Below are positions 8,548 through 15,727 of a stretch of DNA of 37,698 bases, piece by piece; the stretch's first letter is position 1, and every line of letters starts with the position of its first letter. Source of the DNA: Candidatus Omnitrophota bacterium (GTDB lineage Bacteria; Hinthialibacterota; Hinthialibacteria; Hinthialibacterales; Hinthialibacteraceae); assembly GCA_013177805.1 (NCBI GenBank), contig JABLXU010000053.1:1-37698 (forward strand). The letters run 5' to 3'. A model generated the notes under the pieces. That model was not told the DNA's origin, did no database searches, and saw nothing but the letters and a program-made list of their open reading frames with translations. Made by a program: the position numbers and the translations under genes.

Positions 8548-8710
8548 GAGGCACGGACCGGATAGGGGGATCACCCATCCCCCCCGCCCCTGATCCAGGG
8601 ATAAGAAATGGATCATGAAAGGTAAATGGCTAGGCACTAATCCCATATACAGTTTGGACTTAATTCCTATCAAACCGGCTTTTGCCCCCCCTCCTTATTT
8701 CTTCACGATA

Positions 8711-8759
8711 AAAAATTCGGGTGAGACAAACCTGGTCCCCAGATTTAGCTCACCCGAAT
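8711..8759 (-). terminator. Intrinsic terminator of the dnaJ operon
   Basis: Perfect 11-base inverted arms, ATTCGGGTGAG at 8715-8725 and CTCACCCGAAT at 8749-8759, enclose a 23-base loop that contains a small CTGG/CCAG helix. Read on the minus strand, the stem is followed immediately by five T residues (8715-8711). There is no T-run on the plus side, so it acts for minus-strand transcripts. It lies about 120 bases after the stop of the small gene that follows dnaJ. Confidence 0.8.
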
Positions 8760-8879
8760 CGATCCCTCGAAACAATCGGAGAGAGGATCATTCTTTGAAT
8801 AATATCCAGGCCTTCCCGGATTTCAACGCCAAGGCCACCACTGCAGCCCGCCGGCCGGAACACATCTTACTACCGTTTC

Positions 8880-9161
8880 TTACTGTTTTCCGGATACCCG
8901 GACCGACTGCTTTTTGGCTTCCCGTTCTTCCTCGAGTTTCTGAATGTCCTCCCGTAGATTTTCCTGGATTTTCAGAACCGCCTCGTAATGGCCATAATTT
9001 TTCTGCAACTCCTGATCGGCCATAATCTTGCGTTCCGCGATTTTAGCTTCGTAAATCTTATCGATTTCGGCCAACTCTTTCTTTTGCTCTTCACTGAGGG
9101 GCGGACCCGAGGGAGATTCTTTTTCCAACCGCTCCATTGCCAACTCATACGCGCTTTTCAT
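8880..9161 (-). CDS. Small acidic coiled-coil protein encoded behind dnaJ
   Basis: 93 residues, highly charged and predicted almost fully helical: Glu/Lys/Arg-rich heptad-like runs occur from about residue 25 to 87 ('EEQKKELAEIDKIYEAKIAE', later 'IQKLEEEREAKKQ'). There is no signal peptide or membrane segment and only helix-breaking Pro/Gly near residues 17-21. The ATG has GGGAG seven bases upstream and lies 37 bases after the dnaJ stop; the terminator follows, so it is the last gene of the dnaJ transcript. I recall similar 'MKSAYELAMERLEKE' proteins in several uncultured or PVC-type genomes, all uncharacterised. A chaperone-linked role is suggested only by position. Confidence 0.78.
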   Translation of the reverse strand: MKSAYELAMERLEKESPSGPPLSEEQKKELAEIDKIYEAKIAERKIMADQELQKNYGHYEAVLKIQENLREDIQKLEEEREAKKQSVRVSGKQ

Positions 9162-9198
9162 GACTTGACTCCCTATGCGATTATTTGTTGGTCTGGCC

Positions 9199-10332
9199 TC
9201 ACCCGCCGAAGACCTGCTTCACCCGCTCGAAGAACGACTGGGTCTGGGGATTGGTCTCTTCGCCGCTGATGGCCGCGAATTCCTCCAGCAATTCCCGCTG
9301 CCGGGGCGTCAAGCGAGTCGGAGTTTCGACCACCACCCGGACCAGTTGATCCCCGTAGCCGTATCCCCGCAGGCTGGGCATGCCTTTCCCAGACAGCCGG
9401 AAGAGTTTGCCGGTTTGGGTGCCGGCAGGCAGTTTCATGTTGACGGTGCCGCTCAAGGTGGGCACTTTGATTTCCGCGCCTAACGCGGCCTGTGGAAACG
9501 AGATAGGGACTTCGCAGATCACATCATCGCCGTCCCGCTGAAAAACCGGGTGCTCCTGAACACTCAGGACAATATAGAGGTCTCCAGGCGGCCCTCCGTG
9601 ATACCCGGATTCCCCTTCGCCCGCGACTTTCAATTTCAAACCGGTCATGGCGCCAGGAGGGATGCGGATCGTCACGCGGCTGGAACTCTTGGCCCGGCCG
9701 CTGCCATGACATTTCACGCAAGGATTTTTAATGACCTGCCCTGTCCCACCGCAGTGATTGCAGGTCCGCGAGATGCTGAAAAAGCCTTGAGCAATGCGGA
9801 CCTGCCCCGAACCATTGCACTGTGGACAAGATTCGGGATGATACCCGGGGACACATCCGCTGCCGTTGCAGGCGTCACAATGGACCAGTTTGGGGACCTG
9901 GATTTGTTTTTCCACGCCCCGGTACGCTTCTTCCAGGGTGATTTCCAGATCGTAACGCAGATCGTTCCCCCGGCGGGCCCGGGTCGCGGACCGTCTTCGT
10001 GACCGGCCCCCTCCGAAGATCTCTTCGAAAATGTCGCCGAATCCCCCGAAGAGGTCTTGAAAATCATGGAATGCCGCTTCGCCGAAGTGCCCTCCGCCGA
10101 CTCCGGCATGACCGAACTGGTCATAGCGGTTTCGTTTTTCCGGATTACTGAGGACTTCGTATGCCTCGGTGGCTTCTTTAAATTTCTCTTCCGCGTTTTT
10201 ATCTCCGGAGTTGCGGTCCGGATGATATTTCATCGCCAGCTTCCGGTACGCTTTTTTGATTTCCTCTTGGGTTGCATTCCGGCTGACACCGAGTACTTCA
10301 TAATAGTCGCGCTTATCTGCCATTATGGCCAT
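9199..10332 (-). CDS. dnaJ: Chaperone protein DnaJ (type A Hsp40)
   Basis: 377 residues, the usual DnaJ length. The J domain covers residues about 8-72 with the HPD tripeptide at 37-39, which stimulates DnaK ATPase. A Gly/Phe-rich linker (FGGFGDIFEEIFGGG) follows at about 95-125. Four zinc-binding repeats are intact: CDACNGSG, CPQCNGSG, CNHCGGTG and CVKCHGSG, so two zinc ions are expected. The substrate-binding beta domains and dimerisation tail complete the protein. Either ATG 10332 (GAGG seven bases upstream) or the third downstream codon ATG 10323 could start translation. No dnaK, grpE or hrcA is in the window and no CIRCE operator is seen upstream. It is the first gene of a two-gene transcript ending at the terminator near 8715. 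Confidence 0.97.
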   Translation of the reverse strand: MAIMADKRDYYEVLGVSRNATQEEIKKAYRKLAMKYHPDRNSGDKNAEEKFKEATEAYEVLSNPEKRNRYDQFGHAGVGGGHFGEAAFHDFQDLFGGFGDIFEEIFGGGRSRRRSATRARRGNDLRYDLEITLEEAYRGVEKQIQVPKLVHCDACNGSGCVPGYHPESCPQCNGSGQVRIAQGFFSISRTCNHCGGTGQVIKNPCVKCHGSGRAKSSSRVTIRIPPGAMTGLKLKVAGEGESGYHGGPPGDLYIVLSVQEHPVFQRDGDDVICEVPISFPQAALGAEIKVPTLSGTVNMKLPAGTQTGKLFRLSGKGMPSLRGYGYGDQLVRVVVETPTRLTPRQRELLEEFAAISGEETNPQTQSFFERVKQVFGG

Positions 10333-10653
10333 GTCCTATCCTCATACGTGCCAGAATGACACGGATTGGATACCAACTAGTGGGGGAATTCACAATCAAC
10401 ATCTAGCAAACTGACAATAATCAGCAATTTGCAGGCCAGAAGACCCCAACCTCCCTTCCGAAGATTTCCAATCTTTCGGGATAGGAAAAAAAGTTATCGG
10501 GAGATATGGGAGCCTCATGAGGTAAATCGATTCCATTCACTCCGGGATGAGGGCGGACAACCAGATCCGCCTCTACAAAACCCTCACTCCGGTCCTCACC
10601 CAGTGGGGAAGGAAATTATAAGAGGGGTTTTTATCGGTCATTTTGACAAGACG

Positions 10654-10683
10654 CGAACCAACGATCTACGAACCAACGATCTA
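10654..10683. repeat. Perfect 15-bp tandem direct repeat (two copies)
   Basis: CGAACCAACGATCTA occurs twice without a spacer (10654-10668 and 10669-10683). It lies about 260 bases ahead of aspS and 320 ahead of dnaJ. It may be a paired binding site or a simple slippage duplication. Confidence 0.9.
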
Positions 10684-10820
10684 AAGAAATACTCGAAAAG
10701 AACGCACTTGCCGGATAAGCCTGTATTGTTTGAATTTTTTTGTGAATAAGGTGTACTTGCTTCTTTCCACTGTGCCAACTTGGCCAGGACGCGTATACCA
10801 TTAGTCTGGCCGGTTTGGGT

Positions 10821-10850
10821 GAATTCGGGATTGCCGAATCGTTTTCTCTT
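10821..10850 (+). promoter_or_regulatory. Hairpin followed by T-rich tract in the aspS leader
   Basis: ATTCGG (10823-10828) pairs with CCGAAT (10834-10839) around a five-base loop; flanking G/C extends the stem with one bulged A. The following bases are CGTTTTCTCTT, which is terminator-like on the plus strand. It lies about 100 bases before the aspS ATG, so it could attenuate aspS transcription or stop upstream read-through. The T-tract is interrupted, so confidence is low. Confidence 0.3.
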
Positions 10851-10940
10851 GATCCGTTTGCGGCTTCGTCTTAACGCTGAAACGAGATATAGTACTTGAT
10901 TTAATACGATATACTCTCCCCTCGGGACATACGGTTAACC

Positions 10941-12701
10941 ATGATACTCAAACGGACCCATTATTGTGGCGATTTGCGGCCGGAACACGCTGGTCAGCGG
11001 GTGACCTTATGCGGCTGGGTTTGGCACTGGCGCGATCACGGCGGGGTGATTTTTATCGATCTGCGCGACCGTACCGGTCATTGCCAGCTGGTTTTTGATC
11101 CTCAGGTGGATCAGGAACTGCACGACCGGGCCAATGACCTGCGCAGTGAATATTGCATTGCGATAACCGGAACCGTCCGGATGCGGCCGGAAGGAACCGT
11201 GAATCCCAAAATGGCCACCGGGGAAGTTGAAGTCGTCGCCGATCATTTAATGATCTATAGCGAATCGGAAACGCCGCCGTTTCCTATCGACGATCACTTG
11301 GAGGCTGGTGAGGATATCCGCCTCAAATACCGCTACTTGGATATGCGCCGCCCCAGTCTGCGCGAATCCCTGCTGTTCCGGAGCCGGTGCTACCAGGTGG
11401 TCCGGAATTATTTCGCTCAACATGGATTCGTCGAGGTAGAAACGCCATTCTTGAGTAAATCCACGCCGGAAGGCGCGCGTGACTTTTTAGTTCCCAGCCG
11501 GATCTCACCGGGCGAATTTTATGCCTTGCCCCAATCCCCCCAGATCTACAAGCAGATTTGCATGATCGGCGGCCTGGACCGTTATTTCCAGATTGTCCGG
11601 TGCTTCCGTGATGAAGACAACCGCGCCGACCGCCAGCCGGAATTCACCCAAATCGATGTAGAAATGTCCTTCATCACCCCCGAGGACATCTATCCCATCA
11701 TGGAAGGGATGATCCAGACCCTGTACCGCGAACTGTTGGATGTGGACGTTCCGGTCCCCTTCCCCCGGTTAACCTATGCCGACGCCATGGAACGCTTTGG
11801 TTCCGACCGGCCGGACATCCGGTTCGGCATGGAGCTGCGGGATATCGGTGACATCGCCCGGGAATCGGAATTCAAAGTTTTTCAGAGTGTTCTGGAAAAC
11901 GGGGGGAAAGTTTCGGGATTGTGCGTGCCGGGCGGAGCCTCCTTCAGCCGGAAGGAAATCGACGACCTGGGACCGGAAGCGGCCATCTTCGGAGCCAAGG
12001 GGCTGGCCTGGATGAAAGTCACCGAAAATGGGCTGGAATCCAACATTGCCAAGTTTTTCTCGCCGGCTTTGCAGACCCGGCTCATCGAACGGTTCGAAGC
12101 GTGTCCGGGCGATTTGCTGCTTTTCGTGGCCGATGAACCGAAGGTGGTTTACGCCAGCCTGGGATCGTTGCGCTTGAAAATCGCCGCCCGGTTGAAACTC
12201 TACGATCCCAACGACAACCGATTCCTCTGGGTGGTGGATTTCCCCATGTTCGAGAAGGATGAGAACGGCCTTCCCACCCCCTGCCATCATCCCTTTACCT
12301 CCCCCAATCCTGAGGATCTGCCTTATCTTGAAAGCGATCCCTTCCGGGTCCGGTCGTTGGCGTATGACATGGTGCTCAACGGAGTGGAGCTGGGTGGCGG
12401 CAGCATCCGGATCCACAACCGGGAAACGCAAAGCCGGGTTTTCAAGGTGTTGGGGATCGATGAAGCATCCGCTCAGGAAAAATTCGGTTTCCTGCTCGAC
12501 GCGTTGCGTTTCGGCCCTCCCCCTCACGGCGGCATCGCTTTTGGATTCGACCGGTTGATCATGCTCATGCGGCACGAGCCGAACATCCGGGAAGTGATGG
12601 CGTTTCCCAAAAACAACCGCGCCCAGGCGGTGATGGAAAACGCCCCCTCGGCCGTGGATGAAGCGCAGCTGAGAGAATTGGGATTGCGGGTCCGGGTGTA
12701 A
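10941..12701 (+). CDS. aspS: Aspartate--tRNA(Asp/Asn) ligase
   Basis: 586 residues, bacterial-type class II synthetase. The N-terminal OB-fold anticodon domain is at about 1-110, with 'CGWVWHWRDHGGVIFIDLRD' at 24-43. The catalytic core has 'FVEVETPFLSKSTPEGARDF', motif 2 'FRDEDNRADRQPEFTQIDVE', a GAD insertion at about 290-420, 'NGVELGGGSIRIHN', and motif 3 'GIAFGFDRLIMLM'. It charges tRNA(Asp) with aspartate in the cytoplasm. His33 and Gly85 correspond, by my alignment, to His31 and Gly82 of the Pseudomonas aeruginosa non-discriminating enzyme, where discriminating enzymes have Leu and Lys. That predicts it also makes Asp-tRNA(Asn) for GatCAB conversion. No gatCAB gene is in the window. The start has no strong ribosome site. 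Confidence 0.96.
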   Translation: MILKRTHYCGDLRPEHAGQRVTLCGWVWHWRDHGGVIFIDLRDRTGHCQLVFDPQVDQELHDRANDLRSEYCIAITGTVRMRPEGTVNPKMATGEVEVVADHLMIYSESETPPFPIDDHLEAGEDIRLKYRYLDMRRPSLRESLLFRSRCYQVVRNYFAQHGFVEVETPFLSKSTPEGARDFLVPSRISPGEFYALPQSPQIYKQICMIGGLDRYFQIVRCFRDEDNRADRQPEFTQIDVEMSFITPEDIYPIMEGMIQTLYRELLDVDVPVPFPRLTYADAMERFGSDRPDIRFGMELRDIGDIARESEFKVFQSVLENGGKVSGLCVPGGASFSRKEIDDLGPEAAIFGAKGLAWMKVTENGLESNIAKFFSPALQTRLIERFEACPGDLLLFVADEPKVVYASLGSLRLKIAARLKLYDPNDNRFLWVVDFPMFEKDENGLPTPCHHPFTSPNPEDLPYLESDPFRVRSLAYDMVLNGVELGGGSIRIHNRETQSRVFKVLGIDEASAQEKFGFLLDALRFGPPPHGGIAFGFDRLIMLMRHEPNIREVMAFPKNNRAQAVMENAPSAVDEAQLRELGLRVRV

Positions 12702-12819
12702 TCCCGGCGAACCGGTAGGAGTGTTTCGTGTTTCTTCTTATGGGTAGATCTGTTCTAAAGCCATGATACGCGGAGAGACGTTGCCTTAGTTTCACTGTAT
12801 TTTCCAAATATTCATCCAC

Positions 12820-14367
12820 TTAAATGATCCGCCGGTAATCCGCGAGTTTATATTCCCAGACCCGTTCCCCGCAATACCGGTCTCCCTCCGGACAGAAGGG
12901 CCGCCGGCGGGCCATGTGCCGCAAGGTGCAGGGAGGAAGCAGAAACCGGCCGATCTGGGGATTGACTTCCGCGATTTGGCGCGCTTCGTCCACCGACGCG
13001 CGCCAAATCTCTTCTTGCGCGTTATAACAAAGACGCATGGCATGCTTGTGCCGCAGATTCAGCAAGTCGGACGATTCCGTGAAGCGGATGGCTACCGCGT
13101 TGGGCAGCAAATATTCGGCGAATTCTTCTTTCACTCCCCGGCGGCGAAGCGCGTTCACGGCCTCCCAGACGCGGATCATGGTGTCTTCGTATTCGCGGAG
13201 GATGGTCTCGTCGAGCCGGATCAGTTCCGGAGTGATGAAATCCGGTTCCTCGGTGAGGTGAGCCGCCAGGATGGGGCGCGAGGCGGGGGTCATCCGGTGG
13301 CGTTGGTCCTGCGAGTCGGCGGTATGGCTTAATTTCTTCCGGAACGAATAACTGGGGTGGAACAGGCAACGGGCAAGTTTGGACATCGTGGTCACGTTGA
13401 GCGATTCGCCCAATAACCGGTTCTTTCCGGGATCGAGAACCAGGGCGATGGCCTCAGCGTCGCCGAGGACGGATTGAGGGAGGCCGAGCACCTCGCGCAC
13501 CGACGCGGCCAAGAGGGATTCATTGTGGATTTTGTAATCGATGAGGCGGGAAATGGTTCCCTCCAGGCTATCGTCAAATTCTTGGATAAATGTTCGAGTA
13601 TGCTTTGTTCCTTGGTGGTGGGTGGTGAAATATTCCCATTCGGGTGTGGCTTCGAGTTCCAGAGGTTCTTCGAGGATTTCACAAAATTTGGGCTCCACCT
13701 CCAACAAGCAGCGCACCATTTTTTGGATGACCAGCCGCTGTTCGCTGGGGGCGTCGAACTGGCGGCAAAGACGGTAATACCGCAGCAAGGTGATTCCGCT
13801 AACGGTGTGATACAGATAGGCAAAGGTGGCCACCGGCAAGACGTACCGGGCCGCTTCCTGCGCGCGTTTGCGGATATCCTTGACCACCTTTTTGTCCAGA
13901 AGCGAACGGGCAGGAAAGCGTTTGTGGTATTCGCTTTCGACCAAGGGGGTCAGGTGTTCACTCAACGAGCGATACCGCTCCATCTGGAAGGCTAGGGTGT
14001 TTTGATAAATCTCCAAGGCCATGCCAGACAGCGCGGGAACAACCACATTACCGGGCTGGACCTCCACGTACCGCTGACTGACCTGTTCGGAATTGTAGAA
14101 TGGATGGCTATGCAAAAACGACCAGAGAAACTGGCGGGAAACGTTTTCCAGCGTGAATTGAAAATGGGCGTGCTGCAGTGTCGTGTGATGGCCGGCCGCG
14201 TACAGGCTTTTCGCCAAAAAATCCCAGGTTTCACCAATCTCGGCATCGTGGATAATGCCCTTGGAAGAATAGCAGGTCCGTGCCGTGGCAAGAAAATTTT
14301 GGTAGGCGGACGGGAACCGCTTTTCCAAGGTCACAACCGGCTCGGGAGACAAAAACAATTCAGTCAT
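12820..14367 (-). CDS. thyX: Double-length ThyX-family (FAD-dependent thymidylate synthase-like) protein
   Basis: 515 residues, about twice the usual ThyX length, with two ThyX-like halves. The first has 'GHHTTLQHAHFQFTLENVSR' followed by 'NSEQVSQRYVEV' (the S-x-R-Y end of the ThyX signature), but the RHR triplet is replaced by a His-Ser-His arrangement. The second half has 'DSQDQRHRMTPASRP' (an RHR motif), 'NLRHKHAMRLCYNAQEEIW' and 'LPPCTLRHMARRRPFCPEG'. Active ThyX is a homotetramer that makes dTMP from dUMP with FAD and methylene-tetrahydrofolate; each site is built from several chains. A fused pair may split roles between halves. Long ThyX proteins of this type are known from chlamydiae and some other phyla. 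ATG 14367 is preferred; an extension up to 14523 has non-protein-like composition. The stop faces the aspS stop 118 bases away. Confidence 0.82.
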   Translation of the reverse strand: MTELFLSPEPVVTLEKRFPSAYQNFLATARTCYSSKGIIHDAEIGETWDFLAKSLYAAGHHTTLQHAHFQFTLENVSRQFLWSFLHSHPFYNSEQVSQRYVEVQPGNVVVPALSGMALEIYQNTLAFQMERYRSLSEHLTPLVESEYHKRFPARSLLDKKVVKDIRKRAQEAARYVLPVATFAYLYHTVSGITLLRYYRLCRQFDAPSEQRLVIQKMVRCLLEVEPKFCEILEEPLELEATPEWEYFTTHHQGTKHTRTFIQEFDDSLEGTISRLIDYKIHNESLLAASVREVLGLPQSVLGDAEAIALVLDPGKNRLLGESLNVTTMSKLARCLFHPSYSFRKKLSHTADSQDQRHRMTPASRPILAAHLTEEPDFITPELIRLDETILREYEDTMIRVWEAVNALRRRGVKEEFAEYLLPNAVAIRFTESSDLLNLRHKHAMRLCYNAQEEIWRASVDEARQIAEVNPQIGRFLLPPCTLRHMARRRPFCPEGDRYCGERVWEYKLADYRRII

Positions 14368-14550
14368 GGACAGCTCGTATTCATCTAAGATTCTGGAAAC
14401 CTTGGTTGAATCCCCCGGGTTCCCGTCATTTTCGAAAATGATGGGAGATGGAGAAAACCATAATGCCTCACTCGTTGCGCGGGAATGGGAAAGATTAGGT
14501 TGATGAGTACAAAATCTCATCAAGACCGGATCCGATTCCGCTCCCGCCTC

Positions 14551-14778
14551 TTACCGGATGGCGCGCGGGCGGGCGGGAAGTAGAAAACCCCGCAGATCGT
14601 CCAAGGTGGGGGTGATGCCGGCCGCCTCGGATTTTTCGGACGCGGGCTGTTCCCGGATTTCCCGCGGAGCGGCCGAAGCCTGGTCCCGGCGCGGCCCGGA
14701 GGCGCAACCCGAAAGGGCGAGCACCAGCGGCACGGTGAGCCATGCCGCAATCAAAAATCTGGATTTCCAAGAGGTCAT
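14551..14778 (-). CDS. Small predicted lipoprotein
   Basis: 75 residues. A positively charged start (MTSWKSR) and hydrophobic stretch lead to the lipobox 'LALSGC' with the lipidated Cys at about residue 25; the +2 residue is Ala, consistent with outer-membrane sorting under the usual Lol rule. The mature peptide of about 50 residues is polar and Pro/Arg/Glu-rich ('DQASAAPREIREQPASEKSE'), ends 'LLPARPRAIR', and matches no family I recognise. There is no ribosome site, but TATTAT lies just before the ATG (14783-14788), so a leaderless transcript is possible. It is divergent from the exported SH3 protein and upstream of the thyX-like gene. The gene could be spurious, but the lipobox is persuasive. 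Confidence 0.62.
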   Translation of the reverse strand: MTSWKSRFLIAAWLTVPLVLALSGCASGPRRDQASAAPREIREQPASEKSEAAGITPTLDDLRGFLLPARPRAIR

Positions 14779-14781
14779 TTT

Positions 14782-14787
14782 TATAAT
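14782..14787 (+). promoter_or_regulatory. Candidate -10 element for the exported SH3-domain gene
   Basis: A perfect TATAAT lies on the plus strand about 83 bases before the chosen start codon. No good -35 match is found at 16-18 bases, so this is a weak call. The same AT-rich patch reads TATTAT on the minus strand toward the divergent lipoprotein gene. Confidence 0.3.
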
Positions 14788-14869
14788 ATGCTGAAAAATG
14801 GTTTATAAGATTGTCCTGTTGAAAACACCCAATTCCTCCGATACCAACCGTCGAAGGAGTAATGTGCAC

Positions 14870-15412
14870 ATGATGACCAGGTTTTTCCGATTCTCATGCC
14901 TTGTTCTCATTTTGGCCGTATTTTCGATCGGCGTGAAGGCGGCGTTGGTGGAAACTACCCGGGGGCCGCGCGAGGGGCGGGTCATTGTGCGGGAATCCGC
15001 GGGCCGAGAAGTGGTCACCGTGATCACCAAAGACAACCGTCTTTTCCAGTTTTACGCGCGCGATGTGAAAAGCGTCAGCGCCGCGGAGCGGGTTTTGATC
15101 GGGCAAAAAACCGTTCTCCGTGAACAGCCGGAGGACCAAGCGGTCCCCGTGGCGGAACTGCTTCCCGGATTGGAAGTGAAAATTCTCGAAGACAAGGAAG
15201 GCGAATCTTGGATTAAGGCCGCGGCCTGGACTGGAGCCGAAGGCTGGATTCACCGTGAGGTGCTGACGGATCGGGTGGAATTCACGGAAGAAGGCGCCGC
15301 CGCTCCCGCAATATCCGCGCCGGCCGCCCTGGAAGAAGCCACACCGGCGGCTGCTTCGCCACCGCAAGCCGCCACGATATCCATCGTGGAGCCGGCGGAA
15401 GCGGAAAAATAA
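14870..15412 (+). CDS. Exported bacterial SH3-domain (SH3b-like) protein
   Basis: 180 residues from ATG 14870; AAGGAG lies 11 bases upstream and an in-frame GTG at 14864 is an alternative. Residues about 1-24 are a Sec signal peptide (RFFRFSCLVLILAVFSIGVKAA). Residues 25-65 have a small beta segment with 'VRESAGREVVTVITKDNRLF'. Residues about 72-130 form an SH3b-like unit: 'TVLREQPEDQAVPVAELLPG', 'VKILEDKEGESWIKA', ending 'GAEGWIHREVL', the classic Gly-Trp-Ile/Val closing strand. SH3b domains typically bind cell-wall peptides or help anchor exported proteins. The tail is Ala/Pro/Glu-rich low complexity. The cell location is periplasmic or surface; the ligand is unknown. Confidence 0.8.
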   Translation: MMTRFFRFSCLVLILAVFSIGVKAALVETTRGPREGRVIVRESAGREVVTVITKDNRLFQFYARDVKSVSAAERVLIGQKTVLREQPEDQAVPVAELLPGLEVKILEDKEGESWIKAAAWTGAEGWIHREVLTDRVEFTEEGAAAPAISAPAALEEATPAAASPPQAATISIVEPAEAEK

Positions 15413-15727
15413 CGATAAATGTAATATCTTTCGCTTCGCGCAAGTATGATATGCGGGGATTTCAACCGGTGGGTGCCATTTTGCGGCCGTTTTTTTGCTA
15501 TAATGAGAATTTGACGTTTATTTTGATTTTGATGGCTGTTTTGATGCGATACGGGTTCATGGATAGGAGTAACGGTATTCAATCTCAAGAAATTAGGAAC
15601 TCAAGAAATAGGAGAAATCTCTCCCTCGAGTCCTCTCCCGAAAAGCCAATAAAAACCCTAGAATGATGAACAATCCGCCGGAAGCCCGGAGGGAAAAAGG
15701 GAACCGCACAAGTCGAAGGAGAATCGA
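15413..15727. other. Intergenic region with a likely promoter for the downstream operon
   Basis: About 315 bases between the SH3 gene and the aldo/keto reductase gene. It includes a T7 run after CGGCCG near 15490-15496 that lacks a real stem, and an extended -10 promoter element listed separately. A purine-rich leader with two similar 'ctcaagaaat' words lies near 15587-15611. No gene is evident. Confidence 0.5.
15496..15504 (+). promoter_or_regulatory. Extended -10 promoter element (TGnTATAAT)
   Basis: TGCTATAAT on the plus strand matches the extended -10 consensus exactly, which can act with a poor -35. It would give a leader of about 215 bases before the aldo/keto reductase ATG and could drive the genes through to the alpha-2-macroglobulin. 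Support is by sequence pattern only. Confidence 0.45.

Larger units (their letters stand above)
8399..8879. other. Intergenic region with a minus-strand terminator and a candidate promoter
   Basis: This region lies between the small coiled-coil gene and the FabL-like gene, both on the minus strand. It holds the dnaJ-operon terminator (8711-8759) and a candidate promoter for the FabL-like gene (8521-8547), both listed separately. The C-rich run near 8570-8590 has no clear structure. No additional reading frame looks coding. Confidence 0.5.
10333..10940. other. Long divergent leader between dnaJ and aspS, with repeats and hairpins
   Basis: These 608 bases separate the divergent dnaJ and aspS genes. 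They contain an imperfect inverted repeat at 10406-10432 (GCAAACTGA facing TCAGCAATTTGC), a bulged hairpin at 10458-10479 (CCGAAGATT facing AATCTTTCGG), a perfect 15-bp tandem repeat at 10654-10683 and a hairpin at 10821-10840 followed by a T-rich tract. Possible -10 words TATAGT (10888-10893) and TATACT (10910-10915) occur before aspS but lack good -35 partners. Bases 10577-10632 resemble a degraded GC-rich intergenic element. The open frame from 10429 to 10749 has unnatural composition and is not accepted as a gene. Confidence 0.5.

Noticed and set aside
10429..10749. 106-codon open frame in the dnaJ-aspS leader
   Set aside because: Starts without a ribosome site, contains the tandem repeat, and its composition is not protein-like.
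14368..14523. 52-residue N-terminal extension of the ThyX-like protein
   Set aside because: Composition is unlike the rest, it begins with TTG, and no ribosome site precedes it; ATG 14367 fits the domain boundary better.
15485..15496. CGGCCG plus seven T residues as a terminator of the SH3 gene
   Set aside because: CGGCCG has no room for a loop and no longer stem can be formed; the T-run instead abuts an extended -10 element.
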